A program made the position numbers and the translations under genes. From the NCBI RefSeq assembly GCF_035818615.1, contig NZ_JAYKZY010000002.1:994501-1058500 (forward strand): 64,000 nucleotides of DNA. The letters are read 5' to 3'. This document shows positions 36,094 to 46,208 of this stretch, one piece after another. This DNA comes from Sphingobium sp. CR2-8. Lineage in GTDB: Bacteria; Pseudomonadota; Alphaproteobacteria; Sphingomonadales; Sphingomonadaceae. Below the pieces are notes generated by a model. The model worked only from the letters and a program-made list of their open reading frames with translations. It was not told the DNA's origin and searched no databases. Each line of letters starts with the position of its first letter. The first letter of the stretch is position 1.

Positions 36094-37076
36094 GCGGCGG
36101 CCATCGCAATGGCGAAGCTGTGCTTGCGCGCGGCGGGATCGAAAATCTGGCCGGTCAGGATCAGTTCGTCCGCCCGGGTGCGGCGTAGAAATGCGTCGAT
36201 GTCACGCTCCACATCCTCCTGCGTACCGATGCTGGATACGCTCAGCACGTCGGACAGCATCGCCTGCGCCTGCGCGGGCAGTTGGTCATAATAGCCTGCC
36301 ACTGGCGGCTGGAGCTTGCCCGGCTGCCCGGTGCGCAATCGCACGAAGGCCTGCTGCATCGAACTGGCGAGCAAGTGGGCCTCCGCGCTCGTATCAGCGG
36401 CGAAGACATTATAACCCGCCATCACATAGGGATATTTGAGCTGGGCCGATGGACGAAAATCGCGGCGGTATATCTCGATAGCCTCGTCCAGCGCGGCGGG
36501 CGCGAAATGGGACGCGAAGGCATAGGGCAGGCCCAGCGCGGCGGCGAGTTGCGCGCCATAGAGGCTGGAGCCGAGTATCCACAGCGGCACATCCGCGCCT
36601 GCACCCGGGGTCGCCTGGATGCTGAGCCTTTCGTCGTTGGCGAAATAGGCCTGCAATTCCATCACATCGCGGGGGAACTGGTCCGCTCCGCCTGACAGGT
36701 TGCGCCGGATCGCCTGGGCCACCCGCTGGTCCGAACCGGGCGCGCGGCCCAGGCCCAGGTCGATGCGGCCGGGGAAGAGCGCGTCGAGCGTGCCGAACTG
36801 TTCCGCGATCACCAGCGGCGCGTGGTTGGGCAGCATGATGCCGCCCGCGCCGATCCGGATGGTGGATGTCGCCTGCCCGATATGCGCCAGCACGACCGCC
36901 GTAGCGGCCGACGCGATACCCGCCATGCCATGATGTTCGGCCACCCAGAAACGGTGATAGCCCAGCTTTTCGGCATGGGCGGCAAGGTCGGCGGCATTGG
37001 CCAGGGCGGTAGCGACATCATCGCCTTCGCGAACGGGGACGAGGTCGAGCAGGGAAAAGCGGGTCATGCCCTGCAT
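36063..37076 (-). CDS. LLM-class flavin-dependent oxidoreductase
   Basis: A 337-residue luciferase-like (beta/alpha)8 enzyme. It has [63 protein letters not shown] and [20 protein letters not shown], the pattern of the MsnO8-type LLM subfamily. These are FMN or F420 monooxygenases or dehydrogenases. The start may be Met4 (37067). It converges on the acyltransferase gene. Substrate unknown. Confidence 0.9.
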   Translation of the reverse strand: MQGMTRFSLLDLVPVREGDDVATALANAADLAAHAEKLGYHRFWVAEHHGMAGIASAATAVVLAHIGQATSTIRIGAGGIMLPNHAPLVIAEQFGTLDALFPGRIDLGLGRAPGSDQRVAQAIRRNLSGGADQFPRDVMELQAYFANDERLSIQATPGAGADVPLWILGSSLYGAQLAAALGLPYAFASHFAPAALDEAIEIYRRDFRPSAQLKYPYVMAGYNVFAADTSAEAHLLASSMQQAFVRLRTGQPGKLQPPVAGYYDQLPAQAQAMLSDVLSVSSIGTQEDVERDIDAFLRRTRADELILTGQIFDPAARKHSFAIAMAAAQAVASRETV

Positions 37077-37111
37077 ATGGGGGCAGGGTGGGTTTCACTT
37101 CAAGACGGAAA

Positions 37112-37552
37112 TCAGATGGCCCGGCCAAATCCCTGCACTGGCGCTTCGACGCGGCGGCCAAAGCCGGTGGGGCGACGCGGGGCCAATGGGTTGGCGTCCC
37201 GATCGAGCAGCGCCATCGTTTCGGCAAAGCAAGCGCGCAGGGCGACGACGACCTCGATCAGTTCGTCGGGGCTTTGATGCATTTCCACGCAGCGGCGAGC
37301 GACCATTTCGATCTCTTCCGCCATGGCGCTCAGCCGGAATGCCCCGAACTGCGCGGATTCCCCTTTCAGAGTGTGGGCAGGCGTGACCAGCGTGGCGGCG
37401 CTGCGGGCGCGAAACGCATCTTCGATAGCGCGGATCGATTTGGCGCCGTCTTCACGAAAATAGCCCAGGATGCGCGGGAAGGCGGCGCCCAGCTCGCTGC
37501 GGGTCCGGGTCAAATCGCCTGCACTGACCAATTCGGTATCGAGATGGGACAC
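37112..37552 (-). CDS. Hpt-domain phosphotransfer protein
   Basis: A 146-residue protein with a histidine phosphotransfer domain: AHTLKGESAQFGAFRLSAMA carries the phospho-accepting His, within a four-helix-bundle pattern. The last 30 residues are Pro/Arg-rich and probably disordered. Such proteins relay phosphate between hybrid kinases and response regulators; no partner is nearby. A TTAA-N7-TTTA sequence lies upstream (37598-37612). Confidence 0.85.
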   Translation of the reverse strand: MSHLDTELVSAGDLTRTRSELGAAFPRILGYFREDGAKSIRAIEDAFRARSAATLVTPAHTLKGESAQFGAFRLSAMAEEIEMVARRCVEMHQSPDELIEVVVALRACFAETMALLDRDANPLAPRRPTGFGRRVEAPVQGFGRAI

Positions 37553-37597
37553 CCGCGCCGCTCCTTAATCCAACGGCGCAGAGATAGACGCGGCGTG

Positions 37598-37612
37598 TAA
37601 ACAGCCGGTTAA
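37598..37612. promoter_or_regulatory. CtrA-like box upstream of the Hpt gene
   Basis: Read on the minus strand: TTAA, seven bases, TTTA; one mismatch from TTAA-N7-TTAA, about 45 bases before the Hpt start. Weak evidence, given only by the pattern. Confidence 0.3.
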
Positions 37613-37645
37613 AGGGCGTGGCGATGCCGCCGATCTGGTCGCTGT

Positions 37646-37858
37646 TCAGCCCGCGCGCGAAAGGGCGTATCGATGATCGCCCAGCGCCGCGAAACTATAT
37701 CCCTGCGCCGTTGCCAGCGCCGCCAATTCACGTCCGGCGATCGGATCGTCCGCTTCGATCACGATATGGGTCGCATCGCGCAACGCGCGCGCCGCGCGCA
37801 GGGCGGGCCAAGGGCATTTCATGCCCCTGGCGTTCACCATGACCGGATCGGCTGCCAT
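37646..37858 (-). CDS. TusA-family sulfurtransferase-like protein
   Basis: A 70-residue protein with the CPxP-type motif MKCPWPALRAARAL holding the persulfide-carrying Cys, then the beta strand IVIEADDPIAGRELAALA. TusA-like proteins pass sulfur to tRNA thiolation or other acceptors. It starts 4 bases after the der stop, so it is likely co-transcribed with der. Size is normal for the family. Confidence 0.85.
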   Translation of the reverse strand: MAADPVMVNARGMKCPWPALRAARALRDATHIVIEADDPIAGRELAALATAQGYSFAALGDHRYALSRAG

Positions 37859-37862
37859 GCCT

Positions 37863-39230
37863 TTACTTGGTCGCGAACGGGTTCTTCTGGCTGCGCAGCG
37901 TCATGCGCACCGGCACCGCGCCGAAACCCAGTTCCCGGCGGATGCCGTTCACCAGATAGCGGCGGTAGCTTTCGGGTAGATCATCCAGCCGCGTCCCAAA
38001 CAGCACGAAGGTCGGCGGCCGGGTCTTGTTCTGGGTGATGTAGCGCAGCTTGATCCGCTTGCCGCCGGGGGCTGGCGGCGGATTGGCTTCCAGCGCGGTT
38101 TCGAACCAGCGGTTGAGCACGCCGGTCGATACGCGCTGCGACCAGGCGGTGCGGGTTTCGAAGGCGACATGGATCAGGTCGTCCAGCCCCTTTCCGGTGG
38201 CGCCCGATATGGTCATGATCGGCACGCCGCGCACCTGCGCCAGACCCTCGTCCAGCGCCTTCTTGATGCCCTGGTACAGCGCCGATCCATGTTCGACCGT
38301 GTCCCATTTGTTGAGCGCGACGACGAGCGCGCGGCCTTCCTCCAGCACGCGGTCGGCGATGCGCAAATCCTGCGCCTCCAGCCCGCGGGTGGAATTGATC
38401 ATCAGGACGACGACTTCGGCGAAGTTCACGGCGTTGATGCCGTCGGATACCGCCAGCTTTTCCAGCTTTTCCTGCACCTTGGCGCGTTTGCGCATGCCCG
38501 CCGTGTCAATCAGGCGGACGGGGCGTTCCAGCCCGTCCCGGCTGGTCCACATCCAGTCGACTGCGATGCTGTCGCGCGTGATGCCCGCTTCCGGCCCGGT
38601 CAGCAGGCGGTTTTCGCCCAGCAGGCGGTTGATGAGCGTGGACTTGCCCGCATTGGGACGGCCGACGATGGCGAGCTTGAGTGGCGCGCCTTCCTCATCC
38701 TCGTAAAATTCCTTTTCGTGCGGCTCGTCGCCTTCGCGCTCCAGATGGGGGAGCAGCGCCTGGAACAGGTCGGCCATGCCCTGGCCATGTTCGGCGGAGA
38801 AGGGGATGGGTTCGCCCAGCCCCAGGCTGTAGGATTCCATGACGCCATCATCCGCCGCCTTGCCCTCCGCCTTGTTGGCGACCAGCACGACCGGTGCATC
38901 GTTGGCGCGCAGCCAGCGGGCAATTTCCTCGTCCAGCGGGGTGATGCCCGCGCGCGCGTCGATCATGAACAGGGCGACGTCGCAATTTTCGACGGCTGCC
39001 TCTGTCTGCATCCGCATGCGGCCGGGCAGCGACTGGGCGTCCTCATCCTCATAACCGGCGGTGTCGACGATCGTGAAGTCGAGGCCCAGCAGATGCGCTT
39101 CCCCCTCCCGCCGATCGCGGGTCACGCCGGGCTGATCGTCAACCAGCGCCAGCTTCTTGCCGATCAGGCGGTTGAACAGGGTGGACTTGCCCACATTGGG
39201 ACGCCCGACAATGGCTACGGTGGGCAGCAT
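37863..39230 (-). CDS. der: Ribosome-assembly GTPase Der (EngA)
   Basis: A 455-residue tandem GTPase for 50S assembly. First G domain: GRPNVGKSTLFNRL, DTAGYED, NKAEG; second: GRPNAGKSTLINRL, DTAGMRKRAKV, NKWD; then a KH-like C-terminal domain with KLRYITQNKTRPPTFVLFG and NGIRRELGFGAVPVRM. Length and order match Der. It is followed directly by the TusA-like gene. Confidence 0.96.
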   Translation of the reverse strand: MLPTVAIVGRPNVGKSTLFNRLIGKKLALVDDQPGVTRDRREGEAHLLGLDFTIVDTAGYEDEDAQSLPGRMRMQTEAAVENCDVALFMIDARAGITPLDEEIARWLRANDAPVVLVANKAEGKAADDGVMESYSLGLGEPIPFSAEHGQGMADLFQALLPHLEREGDEPHEKEFYEDEEGAPLKLAIVGRPNAGKSTLINRLLGENRLLTGPEAGITRDSIAVDWMWTSRDGLERPVRLIDTAGMRKRAKVQEKLEKLAVSDGINAVNFAEVVVLMINSTRGLEAQDLRIADRVLEEGRALVVALNKWDTVEHGSALYQGIKKALDEGLAQVRGVPIMTISGATGKGLDDLIHVAFETRTAWSQRVSTGVLNRWFETALEANPPPAPGGKRIKLRYITQNKTRPPTFVLFGTRLDDLPESYRRYLVNGIRRELGFGAVPVRMTLRSQKNPFATK

Positions 39231-39273
39231 GGAGGCCCGTTTCCTTCTTAAAAATTCAAAATCGATAAACGCC

Positions 39274-39339
39274 GTGCTCCCGCGCAGGCGGGGGTCCGGT
39301 CCAGATGGGAGAACCGACCCCCCGCCTGCGCGGGAGCAC
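39274..39339. repeat. Long inverted repeat between der and bamB
   Basis: GTGCTCCCGCGCAGGCGGGG-type arm at 39274-39296 pairs with 39316-39339, one G longer, around a 19-base loop. It is different from the CTTCGACA family and sits downstream of bamB, where it could act as a terminator-like hairpin. Confidence 0.75.
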
Positions 39340-39359
39340 GCTTAGCATATTTGTGTCGC

Positions 39360-40726
39360 TTAACGGAACGCCGTCAATTTCCCGTCGTCGGCCAGCACAT
39401 AGAGCATGTTGTTGGCGACGATCGGGAAAGCGACATGGAGCGATCCATGTCCACCGTCGATTGCACCGATCCGGTGGCGGGATCGACATAGACCATCTCA
39501 CCGCGCGTCGACACGACGATCAGGCGCCCACCGGCCAGGATCGGGCCGGTCCAGCGGATCGCCTTGTCCTTCTTCTTTTCCTTCTGCCAACGGCGCAACT
39601 GGCTGACCCAGCGGATCTTGCCGGTGGCGCGCGCGATGCAGAGCAGCCGGGCGTCGCTGGTCACCGCGAACACCCATTCGCCGACCACCCAGGGGGTGGA
39701 TATCCCCGCGATGTTGATTTCCCACAAGCGCTGGCCGCTGGTGAGTTCGTAGCTCGCCATGCGTCCGCCCTGGCCGATCGCGAAGACGCGGCCACGGTCG
39801 ATCACCGGATCGGCGTCGATGTCCGTCAGCGACGCCACGGCGGTCGAGATGCTGGTGCGCGACAGCGCGTCGCCCCAGAGTGTACGGCCATTTTCATAGC
39901 GATAAGCGTTGATTTCACCCGAACTGTAGCCCGCGATCACCGTGCCCTGCGCAGCGGCAGGGGCCGCCACGCCGAAAATGCCGGTGACCTGCAACGTGCC
40001 GCTGTCGGTCCACTGGGTTTCGCCGTCCGACTGGTTGAGCGCGAAGACCTGATTGTCCTGGCCCATCACATAGGCATGACCGTTTTCCAGCGTCGGCGCA
40101 CCACGCAAAGGGCCGGACAGATGCTTCTTCCAGATGATCGCGCCATCGGAGACGTTGAGCGCGAAGACGTCGCCCAGCCCCGTGCTGGCGAACACCCGGT
40201 CCCCCAATACGCTGACGCCGCCGCCGAACAGCGATCGGCCATTGCCCTTGCCCTCGGACGGCAGATTGGTCTGCCACAGCTTCCCGCCGCTCGCCGCGTC
40301 ATAGGCGATGACATGTGCGCCGGCGTCGGTGACGAACAGCTTGCCGCCCGCCACGACCGGCGATGCGGCCAGGCGCGCCTGTGGCGAACTGCCCTCTATC
40401 GACACGCTCCACACCTGCGAAGGGGAGCCGCCGAGCGACACATGGCCCATCGCCTTGGACGGATCGCCGCCCGGCTGCGACCAGCTGTCGTTGACATAGG
40501 GCGCGGGCAGCGTGACCGGCACATCGGCCAGGCTCGGTTCGACCTCGACCCCCTGCTCGTTGTTCAGGATCGACATGCGGTTGCCGACGACCGGCGTCTT
40601 GGGGCCGCCCTTTTTGCCACCCACGATGCCGCAGCCCGCCAAAAGGGCGACCAGCGCGGCCATGGTTACGGCCCGACCTATCGGCGCGAAGGCTTTCATG
40701 CTCGTCATTCCCATCCGCTCGGTCAT
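39360..40726 (-). pseudogene. bamB: Outer-membrane assembly lipoprotein BamB, C-terminal frameshift
   Basis: A PQQ-like beta-propeller lipoprotein of the BAM complex. Signal and lipobox: TMAALVALLAGC; propeller repeats such as ALNVSDGAIIWKKHLSG, AYDAASGGKLWQTNL and YELTSGQRLWEINIAG. As written, the frame runs to 39374 with an unrelated tail after MSLS. Adding one C opposite GGG at 39424-39426 gives PIVANNMLYVLADDGKLTAF and a stop at 39360, the normal BamB ending. The gene is therefore probably intact in the organism. It overlaps the YfgM-like gene by four bases (ATGA). Confidence 0.85.
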
Positions 40727-41421
40727 CCTTCGCTCGGCTCGGTCGGACTTTCGACCGCGTCGATCCCCATTAATCCTGCCATCTGTCGCGCGCGTGAACG
40801 GATCGACTGCGGCACATTGGCATCTTTCGCCATGGCGGCGAACATCGGCCCGGCCAGATCGGTCTTGCCCATCTTCATATACGCGATGGCGACCAGTTCG
40901 CCCGCGCTGCCGAACCAGGGCGCGCCTTCGATGGCGAGCGGCTTGAGCCGATCGACCACCTGCTGGGGTTTCAGGGCGTCAAATTCCAGCGCCGTCTGAC
41001 GGATCAACGCCAGGTCGCGATAGGGCTGGTCCAGTCCGGTGTCGGCGGCCATGGCGGCATAAAGGGCGATCGCACCCTTCGTGTCGCCCTTGCGCGATGC
41101 AACGCCTGCCTGCGTCAGCAGGGCGGAGGCGCGATAGCCCGGCTGGGTCGCCTTCGTCAGCGCCTCGACCTGCTTGGCGTCGGGCGTGCCGCCACCTGCC
41201 GCGGTCGTCAGCACTTCGTCCATCCGTTCGGACACGGCTTGCGACTGGGTCTTGCTGTAATGCTGCCAGTAGAGCCAGCCACCAAAGGCAGCGAGGCCCA
41301 GGATGACGGCAGCCAGAATCCAGCGCCCATAGCGCTGCCAGACGGTCAGAAGCTGGTCCTGGCGGACGGCGTCATCGACCTCTCGCATGAAGGCTTCGCT
41401 ATTTTGCGGCGTCAGGGCCAC
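40723..41421 (-). CDS. YfgM-like TPR membrane protein
   Basis: A 232-residue protein with one N-terminal membrane helix (YGRWILAAVILGLAAFGGWL, residues about 31-50) after a short cytosolic MREVDDAVRQDQL segment, and a periplasmic TPR-like domain with RKGDTKGAIALYAAMA. YfgM-type proteins attach to SecYEG and help periplasmic chaperoning; gene order yfgM-bamB-der is conserved in proteobacteria and is seen here. It is translationally coupled to bamB. Confidence 0.88.
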   Translation of the reverse strand: MALTPQNSEAFMREVDDAVRQDQLLTVWQRYGRWILAAVILGLAAFGGWLYWQHYSKTQSQAVSERMDEVLTTAAGGGTPDAKQVEALTKATQPGYRASALLTQAGVASRKGDTKGAIALYAAMAADTGLDQPYRDLALIRQTALEFDALKPQQVVDRLKPLAIEGAPWFGSAGELVAIAYMKMGKTDLAGPMFAAMAKDANVPQSIRSRARQMAGLMGIDAVESPTEPSEG

Positions 41422-41496
41422 GGGATTCTCCGAGAAATGAAATAGAAATTATGCGCAGAAGGCGCGATCATTAGCGGCGCTTATGCCACAGGCAAA

Positions 41497-42368
41497 TCAC
41501 TTTTTGGGGCGATACACCTGTTCTTCGGTTGGAAAGGCCCGGTTGCGGACATCGGCGGCGTAGCGTTCCGCCGCCTTGCTGATCGTTTCGGCAATATTAT
41601 CATAGCGCTTCACGAAGCGGGCGGTGCGTTCGAACATGCCCAGCATATCTTCGGCCACCAGCACCTGGCCGTCGCAATGCGCCGATGCGCCGATGCCGAT
41701 GACGGGTATGTCGACACTGTCGGTCACGGCAATGGCGGTATCTTCCATCACGCCCTCCAGCACGACGGAAAAGGCGCCTGCGCCCGCTATGGCGCTGGCG
41801 TCGGACAGGATCTTGGCATGTTCCTCCTGGCTCTTGCCGCGCGCGCCATAGCCGCCCAGCGCATTCACGGCCTGCGGCGTCAGGCCGACATGGCCCATCA
41901 CGGGTATGCCGCGCTGGGTCAGGAAGGCGACGGTATCCGCCATGGCGACGCCGCCCTCCAGCTTCACGCCCGCCGCGCCGGTTTCGGCCAGGATGCGGCT
42001 GGCGCTGGCGAAGGCCTGCTGGGGGAGGCTTCGTAGCTGCCGAACGGCATGTCGATCAGCACCAGGCTATGATAGCTCCCGCGCACGACTGCCGCGCCAT
42101 GGGCGATCATCATGTCGAGCGTGACGGGCAGGGTGGAGGGCAGTCCGTAAATGACCTGACCCAGCGAATCGCCCACCAGCAACATGTCGCAATGCGGATC
42201 GAGCAGCTGCGCCTGCCGCGCGGTATAGGCGGTCAGCATCACCAGAGGTTCGGCCGTCTTCCCCTCGAACTTGCGCCGCTGGATGGCGGGCACCGTCAGG
42301 CGCTTCATCGGCGCTGGCGTGGGGGTGGCGCGACTGGTCGCCGTGTCGAGCGTATAGGTCGTGGACAT
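41497..42368 (-). pseudogene. panB: Ketopantoate hydroxymethyltransferase, split by a frameshift
   Basis: PanB makes ketopantoate from 2-oxoisovalerate in pantothenate synthesis. The N-terminal frame from ATG 42368 has [35 protein letters not shown] and [11 protein letters not shown]; the C-terminal frame has [46 protein letters not shown] and DMLGMF. They meet at the G run 42021-42025; one more G joins them as [20 protein letters not shown], giving about 290 residues. Since panB is usually needed for growth, an undercalled homopolymer is likelier than a true mutation. Confidence 0.88.
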
Positions 42369-42457
42369 GGGCAGCGCTCTACCGCAGCGCGGGGCGGCGC
42401 GCAAATGCCGGACCGGCCGGAGCGGCATGATGCGCGCGCCGGCCGGCAGGGTTTGTG

Positions 42458-44914
42458 TCAGAACGAGAATTTGATCGTGCCGCCCCAGGTCTGGGGATCG
42501 CCCACCTGGCCCGCGATCAGGCCGGTGTTGCCGGGCGCGACTTGCAGATTCTCGATATAGTCCACGTCGAAGGCGTTGCGGACCCAGCCGAAGACATCGA
42601 ACCCGTCGCCACGGAAGCCCGCACGGAAGTTGGTCAGCGCGTAGCCCTTCACCTCGGTATAGATGGAAGGCGATGCGTTGCTGTTCCAGTGCGACCGGTA
42701 ATTGCCATCGACGCCCAGATAGGCCTGGCCTTCCTTCGCCAGCAGCTTGACCGGAATATTATATTCCGCGCCGAAGGACGCGGCCCAGCGCGACACGCCG
42801 GGCAGGCGCTCGCCGGAAATATCGCACTGACGTGGGCTGAGCGCGCCCGGTACGCCCGGCTGCGAATAGTCCGGGGTCGCCGTCGCCGCCTGCAACGTGC
42901 CGCCCGACAATTCGGGCGGGCAGGGGGCGTTGGAGAATTTCTTATATTTGGCGTCGGTATAGGCGCCATTGGCATAAGCGGTGAAGCGGTCGCTGGCGAC
43001 GATCTTGAAATCCGCTTCGATACCCTGCGACCGGACCTTTTCCGCGTTAGCCAGATAGCCGCGCACGGTGCCGAACTGGCCGCCGTTCACCGTCGCCTGG
43101 AAATTCTTGATGTCGGTGCGGAAGGCGGACAGGTTGAAGGTCGCCCGACGATCCCAGAACTGCGTCTTCAGGCCGATTTCATAATGATGCACGCCTTCCG
43201 GCCGCACCGTCCCGGCGTCATAGTTCACACTATTGTCGGCGTTGAGCGGCAGGCCGTTCTGGTTGATGCCCAGCGTCTTGAAGCTCTTGGCATAGGTCGC
43301 ATAGGCCAGCACGTCCTGCGCGATCTTGTAGTTCACATTGAAGTCGTAGGTGAAGTTCCACGCACTGTCGGACGGCGCGCTGATCTGCGGCTGATACACG
43401 CCGCACTGCGCGGCGAGCACAGACCCGGCGGCTGGCGTCGGGGTGCAGCTGATGACCTGTCCCTGGCCGTTGGTGACGACGCGCTGGTAGAAGCCCGACT
43501 TCTTGTCGTAGTTCAGCCGCACGCCCGGCTGGATGGTCAGCGCGTCCGTCACCTTCCAGCTGAGCTGACCGAACAGTGCGGCGCTGTCGGCCTTCAGATA
43601 TTGCGTGTTGCTGGCGGTCAGCCCCTGGAGGATGGCGGGGTTGGCCGCCTGCGTGCCCGTCAGGCTCCAGCGGCTGGCGTCCGCGCCCTGTTGCTCGGTG
43701 CCCTGCGTGTCGATCCGTTGCTTGAAGCCGAACAGGCCCGCGACGAAATCAATCTTCTGGCTTTCGTAATTATAGCGGAATTCCTGGCTATACTGGTCCT
43801 GCTGCGAGGGATTTTGCGAGCGGGACACGATCGACAGACCGGTGAAGTCGCGATCATTTTCCGGCTTCCAGTCCCAGAAGCGCCAGGCCGTGACAGACGT
43901 CAACGTACCGGGGCCGACATCCCATTTGATCTTGGCCGACACGCCGCCGATCTTGTTGCCTGCGTTCAGGTTGGAATCGAGGTCGCTCAACCGATCATAG
44001 GGATTGCGGCTGGGCGTCGCATAGTTGCGGCCCGGATTGGCGGCGTTGATCGCGGCGACCAGCGCGTCATATTGGCGGGTCAGCGCGCGTTGGGTGCGGC
44101 CCACACGCACGAAGGTGGTGCCGCAGCATTCCGGATCCTGCTTGCTATAGTCGCCCGACAGGGTGATGCTGAAATCGTCATTGGGCTTGAACAGCAGTTG
44201 CCCACGAATGCCCAGATTGTCCTGCTCGTTGATCCAGCGTCGGCTCGTCACATTGTAGAGCGTGCCACGACGGCTGGTGGAAGCGATGGCGACGCGGGCG
44301 GCGATCGTGTCCGACAGCGGGCCGGAAATGGCGGCCTTCGCCTGCTTGAGGTTCAGGTTGCCGACGGTCAGTTCCGCGCGGCCTTCGAAATCGAAGGTAG
44401 GCTGGTTGGTCGTGATGTTGATCGCGCCAGCCGTGGTGTTCTTGCCATAGAGCGTACCCTGTGGGCCGCGCAGCACTTCGACCTGCGCGACGTCCAGGAA
44501 GTCGAAGGTCGCGGCGGCGACGCGGCTGTTATAGACGTCGTCGACATAGATGCCCACGCCCTGTTCGAACCCGTCGCTGGTCAGGCCGAACGGCACGCCC
44601 AGGCCGCGGATGTTGACCGACGTGTTGCGCGGGTTGGTGGTGTAGACCTGCAAGGTCGGCGCAAGCTGTTGCAGCTTGACGATGTTGAAATTGCCGGTCG
44701 CTTCGATGCTGTCGCCCCGCACCACGGAAATCGCCAGCGGCACTTCCTGCGCGGTTTCCTGGCGCCGGCGGGCGGTGACGACGATCACGTCGCCGCGTGG
44801 GCTGGCCTGTTCGCCCTGGTCGGCGGCGGGGGCGGCCGCGTCCTGCGCAAAGGCATCGGGCGTGAGGAGAGAAGCGCCCGCCACGCTGGCAAGCAACAGA
44901 AAACGCGCAATCAT
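42458..44914 (-). CDS. TonB-dependent receptor
   Basis: An 818-residue outer-membrane receptor. Signal peptide ends DAFAQ; a TonB-box-like [10 protein letters not shown] is followed by plug motifs [51 protein letters not shown] and a 22-strand barrel ending TIKFSF. ATG 44914 follows AAGGGG. It resembles the sphingomonad receptors of the FecA/pesticin-like group; the ligand is unknown. The 150-base leader back to yezD is rich in hairpins. YezD and a hydrolase upstream hint at a sulfur-related substrate. Confidence 0.93.
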   Translation of the reverse strand: MIARFLLLASVAGASLLTPDAFAQDAAAPAADQGEQASPRGDVIVVTARRRQETAQEVPLAISVVRGDSIEATGNFNIVKLQQLAPTLQVYTTNPRNTSVNIRGLGVPFGLTSDGFEQGVGIYVDDVYNSRVAAATFDFLDVAQVEVLRGPQGTLYGKNTTAGAINITTNQPTFDFEGRAELTVGNLNLKQAKAAISGPLSDTIAARVAIASTSRRGTLYNVTSRRWINEQDNLGIRGQLLFKPNDDFSITLSGDYSKQDPECCGTTFVRVGRTQRALTRQYDALVAAINAANPGRNYATPSRNPYDRLSDLDSNLNAGNKIGGVSAKIKWDVGPGTLTSVTAWRFWDWKPENDRDFTGLSIVSRSQNPSQQDQYSQEFRYNYESQKIDFVAGLFGFKQRIDTQGTEQQGADASRWSLTGTQAANPAILQGLTASNTQYLKADSAALFGQLSWKVTDALTIQPGVRLNYDKKSGFYQRVVTNGQGQVISCTPTPAAGSVLAAQCGVYQPQISAPSDSAWNFTYDFNVNYKIAQDVLAYATYAKSFKTLGINQNGLPLNADNSVNYDAGTVRPEGVHHYEIGLKTQFWDRRATFNLSAFRTDIKNFQATVNGGQFGTVRGYLANAEKVRSQGIEADFKIVASDRFTAYANGAYTDAKYKKFSNAPCPPELSGGTLQAATATPDYSQPGVPGALSPRQCDISGERLPGVSRWAASFGAEYNIPVKLLAKEGQAYLGVDGNYRSHWNSNASPSIYTEVKGYALTNFRAGFRGDGFDVFGWVRNAFDVDYIENLQVAPGNTGLIAGQVGDPQTWGGTIKFSF

Positions 44915-45065
44915 GATAGTCCCCTTTTGGTCCGGCTGTCCGGCTGATTGTCGATCGCGGCCGCGCCGGTGTCCGGTGGGCCGCATGTCTTGGGAATGAT
45001 TGTCCTGGACGGCCCACCCCATGCCGCCTTGAGCCACCCTGTGGCTCCTGACCCCTGCGCGCCGC
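44915..45065 (-). promoter_or_regulatory. Structured leader between yezD and the TonB receptor
   Basis: Two stems: GAGCCAC/GTGGCTC at 45031-45047 with a 3-base loop, and GGTGGGCC/GGCCCACC closing a 28-base loop within 44976-45020. No T-run is present, so these are not simple terminators. It may be a cis-regulatory RNA or only an attenuating spacer. Confidence 0.4.
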
Positions 45066-45272
45066 TCAGTTCGCGGTCAGGCGCGTCTTTTCCGTCACGT
45101 CGATCTGCACCACGCGCGCGTCGTGGACGGTCAGCGTGATCGACCCGAACCGCAGCGCTTCCAACACGCCGCGCACCTTGTCGATGCTGACGGCAATGTC
45201 GGCGCGGGGGCCGTCAGGTCGCTGGCCGTCGACGCGGACCGGGCGGAGTTCGATTGGCTTATGTTCGCTCAT
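45066..45272 (-). CDS. YezD-family small protein (DUF2292)
   Basis: A 68-residue protein; the C-terminal half IDKVRGVLEALRFGSITLTV, HDARVVQIDVTEKTRL matches the YezD/DUF2292 family, found near sulfur-assimilation genes in many bacteria. ATG 45272 is supported by an AGAGGTG site. It is the first gene before the TonB receptor on the same strand and is separated from the hydrolase by a terminator. Its biochemical role is unknown. Confidence 0.82.
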   Translation of the reverse strand: MSEHKPIELRPVRVDGQRPDGPRADIAVSIDKVRGVLEALRFGSITLTVHDARVVQIDVTEKTRLTAN

Positions 45273-45312
45273 GGACACCTCTGTTGCGCCTAATATCTCA
45301 ACTTCAAAGATA

Positions 45313-45361
45313 GACAAAAAAGCAAATATAAGGGGCGCGCAAGTTTGTCTTGTCGCGCCCC
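45313..45361 (-). terminator. Rho-independent terminator after the RBBP9-like hydrolase gene
   Basis: On the minus strand GGGGCGCG-A-CAAG / CTTG-CGCGCCCC (12 pairs, one bulge, 5-base loop; 45332-45361) is followed by an AT-rich tail with TTTTTT near 45315. Confidence 0.8.
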
Positions 45362-45375
45362 TCCGGGGGTGAGCT

Positions 45376-46044
45376 TCAGGGGTGGAGCGTGGGACCGGAA
45401 ACGGTGCGATCCTGCTGCGCCATCGGCAGCGCCGGGCGCATCTGCCGCATGGCGGACGCCTGTTCCTGCGCATTGTCGATCAACCGTTCGAGCAGCGATT
45501 GCCCGACCTTCCAGTCGCCCAGGCCCGACTCGGCGTTGATATGCCCGGCATAGCCCGCGTCCACGAACTGGCTGCCCCAATTCTTGCCGATGCTGTGGGC
45601 GCGTTCGAAGAAGATATAGGGGTCGTCCCGGCTGCCGACCAGGATGGAGGGGAAGGGCAGTTGCGCGCGCGGGGTGGGGCCGAAGCCGCCGATGGATTCG
45701 GGCGTTTCCATCCGGTCGCAATCGGGTGGCGCCACCAGCAGCGCGCCTGTCACCGGCCAGCCATAGGCCTGGCTCTGCAACGCCCCCCACCAGGCGACGG
45801 CCAGGCAACCCAGGCTATGCGCCGCCAATATGACCGGCGCGTTCGCTTCGCGGATCGCCGCGTCCAGCCGTGTCACCCAGGCATTGCGATTGGGGCTGGC
45901 CCAACTGCCCAGGTCCACGCGTTCGCAATCGCCGCGTGTTTCTTCCCATAATGTCTGCCAGTGGCCCGGCCCGCTATTGTTGAGGCCGGGGATGGTCAAT
46001 ACGACCGGCTGGCGCGCGTCACCCGAAAAACCGAATCGCTCCAT
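45376..46044 (-). CDS. RBBP9/YdeN-family serine hydrolase
   Basis: A 222-residue alpha/beta hydrolase. LTIPGLNNSGPGHWQTLWE is the family start; the nucleophile is in ILAAHSLGCLAVAWW (Ser), the acid in GSRDDPYIFF (Asp), the His in YAGHINAESGLGDW. It is transcribed alone and ends in a strong terminator, just upstream of yezD. In several proteobacteria such hydrolases neighbour sulfur-uptake genes; the substrate is unknown. Confidence 0.9.
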   Translation of the reverse strand: MERFGFSGDARQPVVLTIPGLNNSGPGHWQTLWEETRGDCERVDLGSWASPNRNAWVTRLDAAIREANAPVILAAHSLGCLAVAWWGALQSQAYGWPVTGALLVAPPDCDRMETPESIGGFGPTPRAQLPFPSILVGSRDDPYIFFERAHSIGKNWGSQFVDAGYAGHINAESGLGDWKVGQSLLERLIDNAQEQASAMRQMRPALPMAQQDRTVSGPTLHP

Positions 46045-46208
46045 GGTCTGATCCTCATCCTGTATATCGAGGCTCCGAAGATAATTCTATTTATCTGGTA
46101 GACAATAGGGAAGCGGCGAAATGTGGTGAAATCTAGGCAACTGGAAAACCGCGCGGCGGACGCGGGCCGGGCCATGGTGGCATAGCCGCCCCGGCCCGGC
46201 GCGCTGGC

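Noticed and set aside
39305..40999. 564-residue plus-strand frame opposite bamB and the YfgM-like gene
   Set aside because: Shadow of two well-supported genes; the composition is rich in His/Arg/Asp as expected for an antisense reading.
42455..44947. 830-residue plus-strand open frame opposite the second TonB receptor
   Set aside because: It is antisense to a gene with clear receptor motifs, has no start signal and low-complexity composition; a by-product of high GC.
45031..45047. Intrinsic terminator after yezD
   Set aside because: The stem has only 7 pairs and is followed by no T-run, so it was kept only as part of the structured leader.
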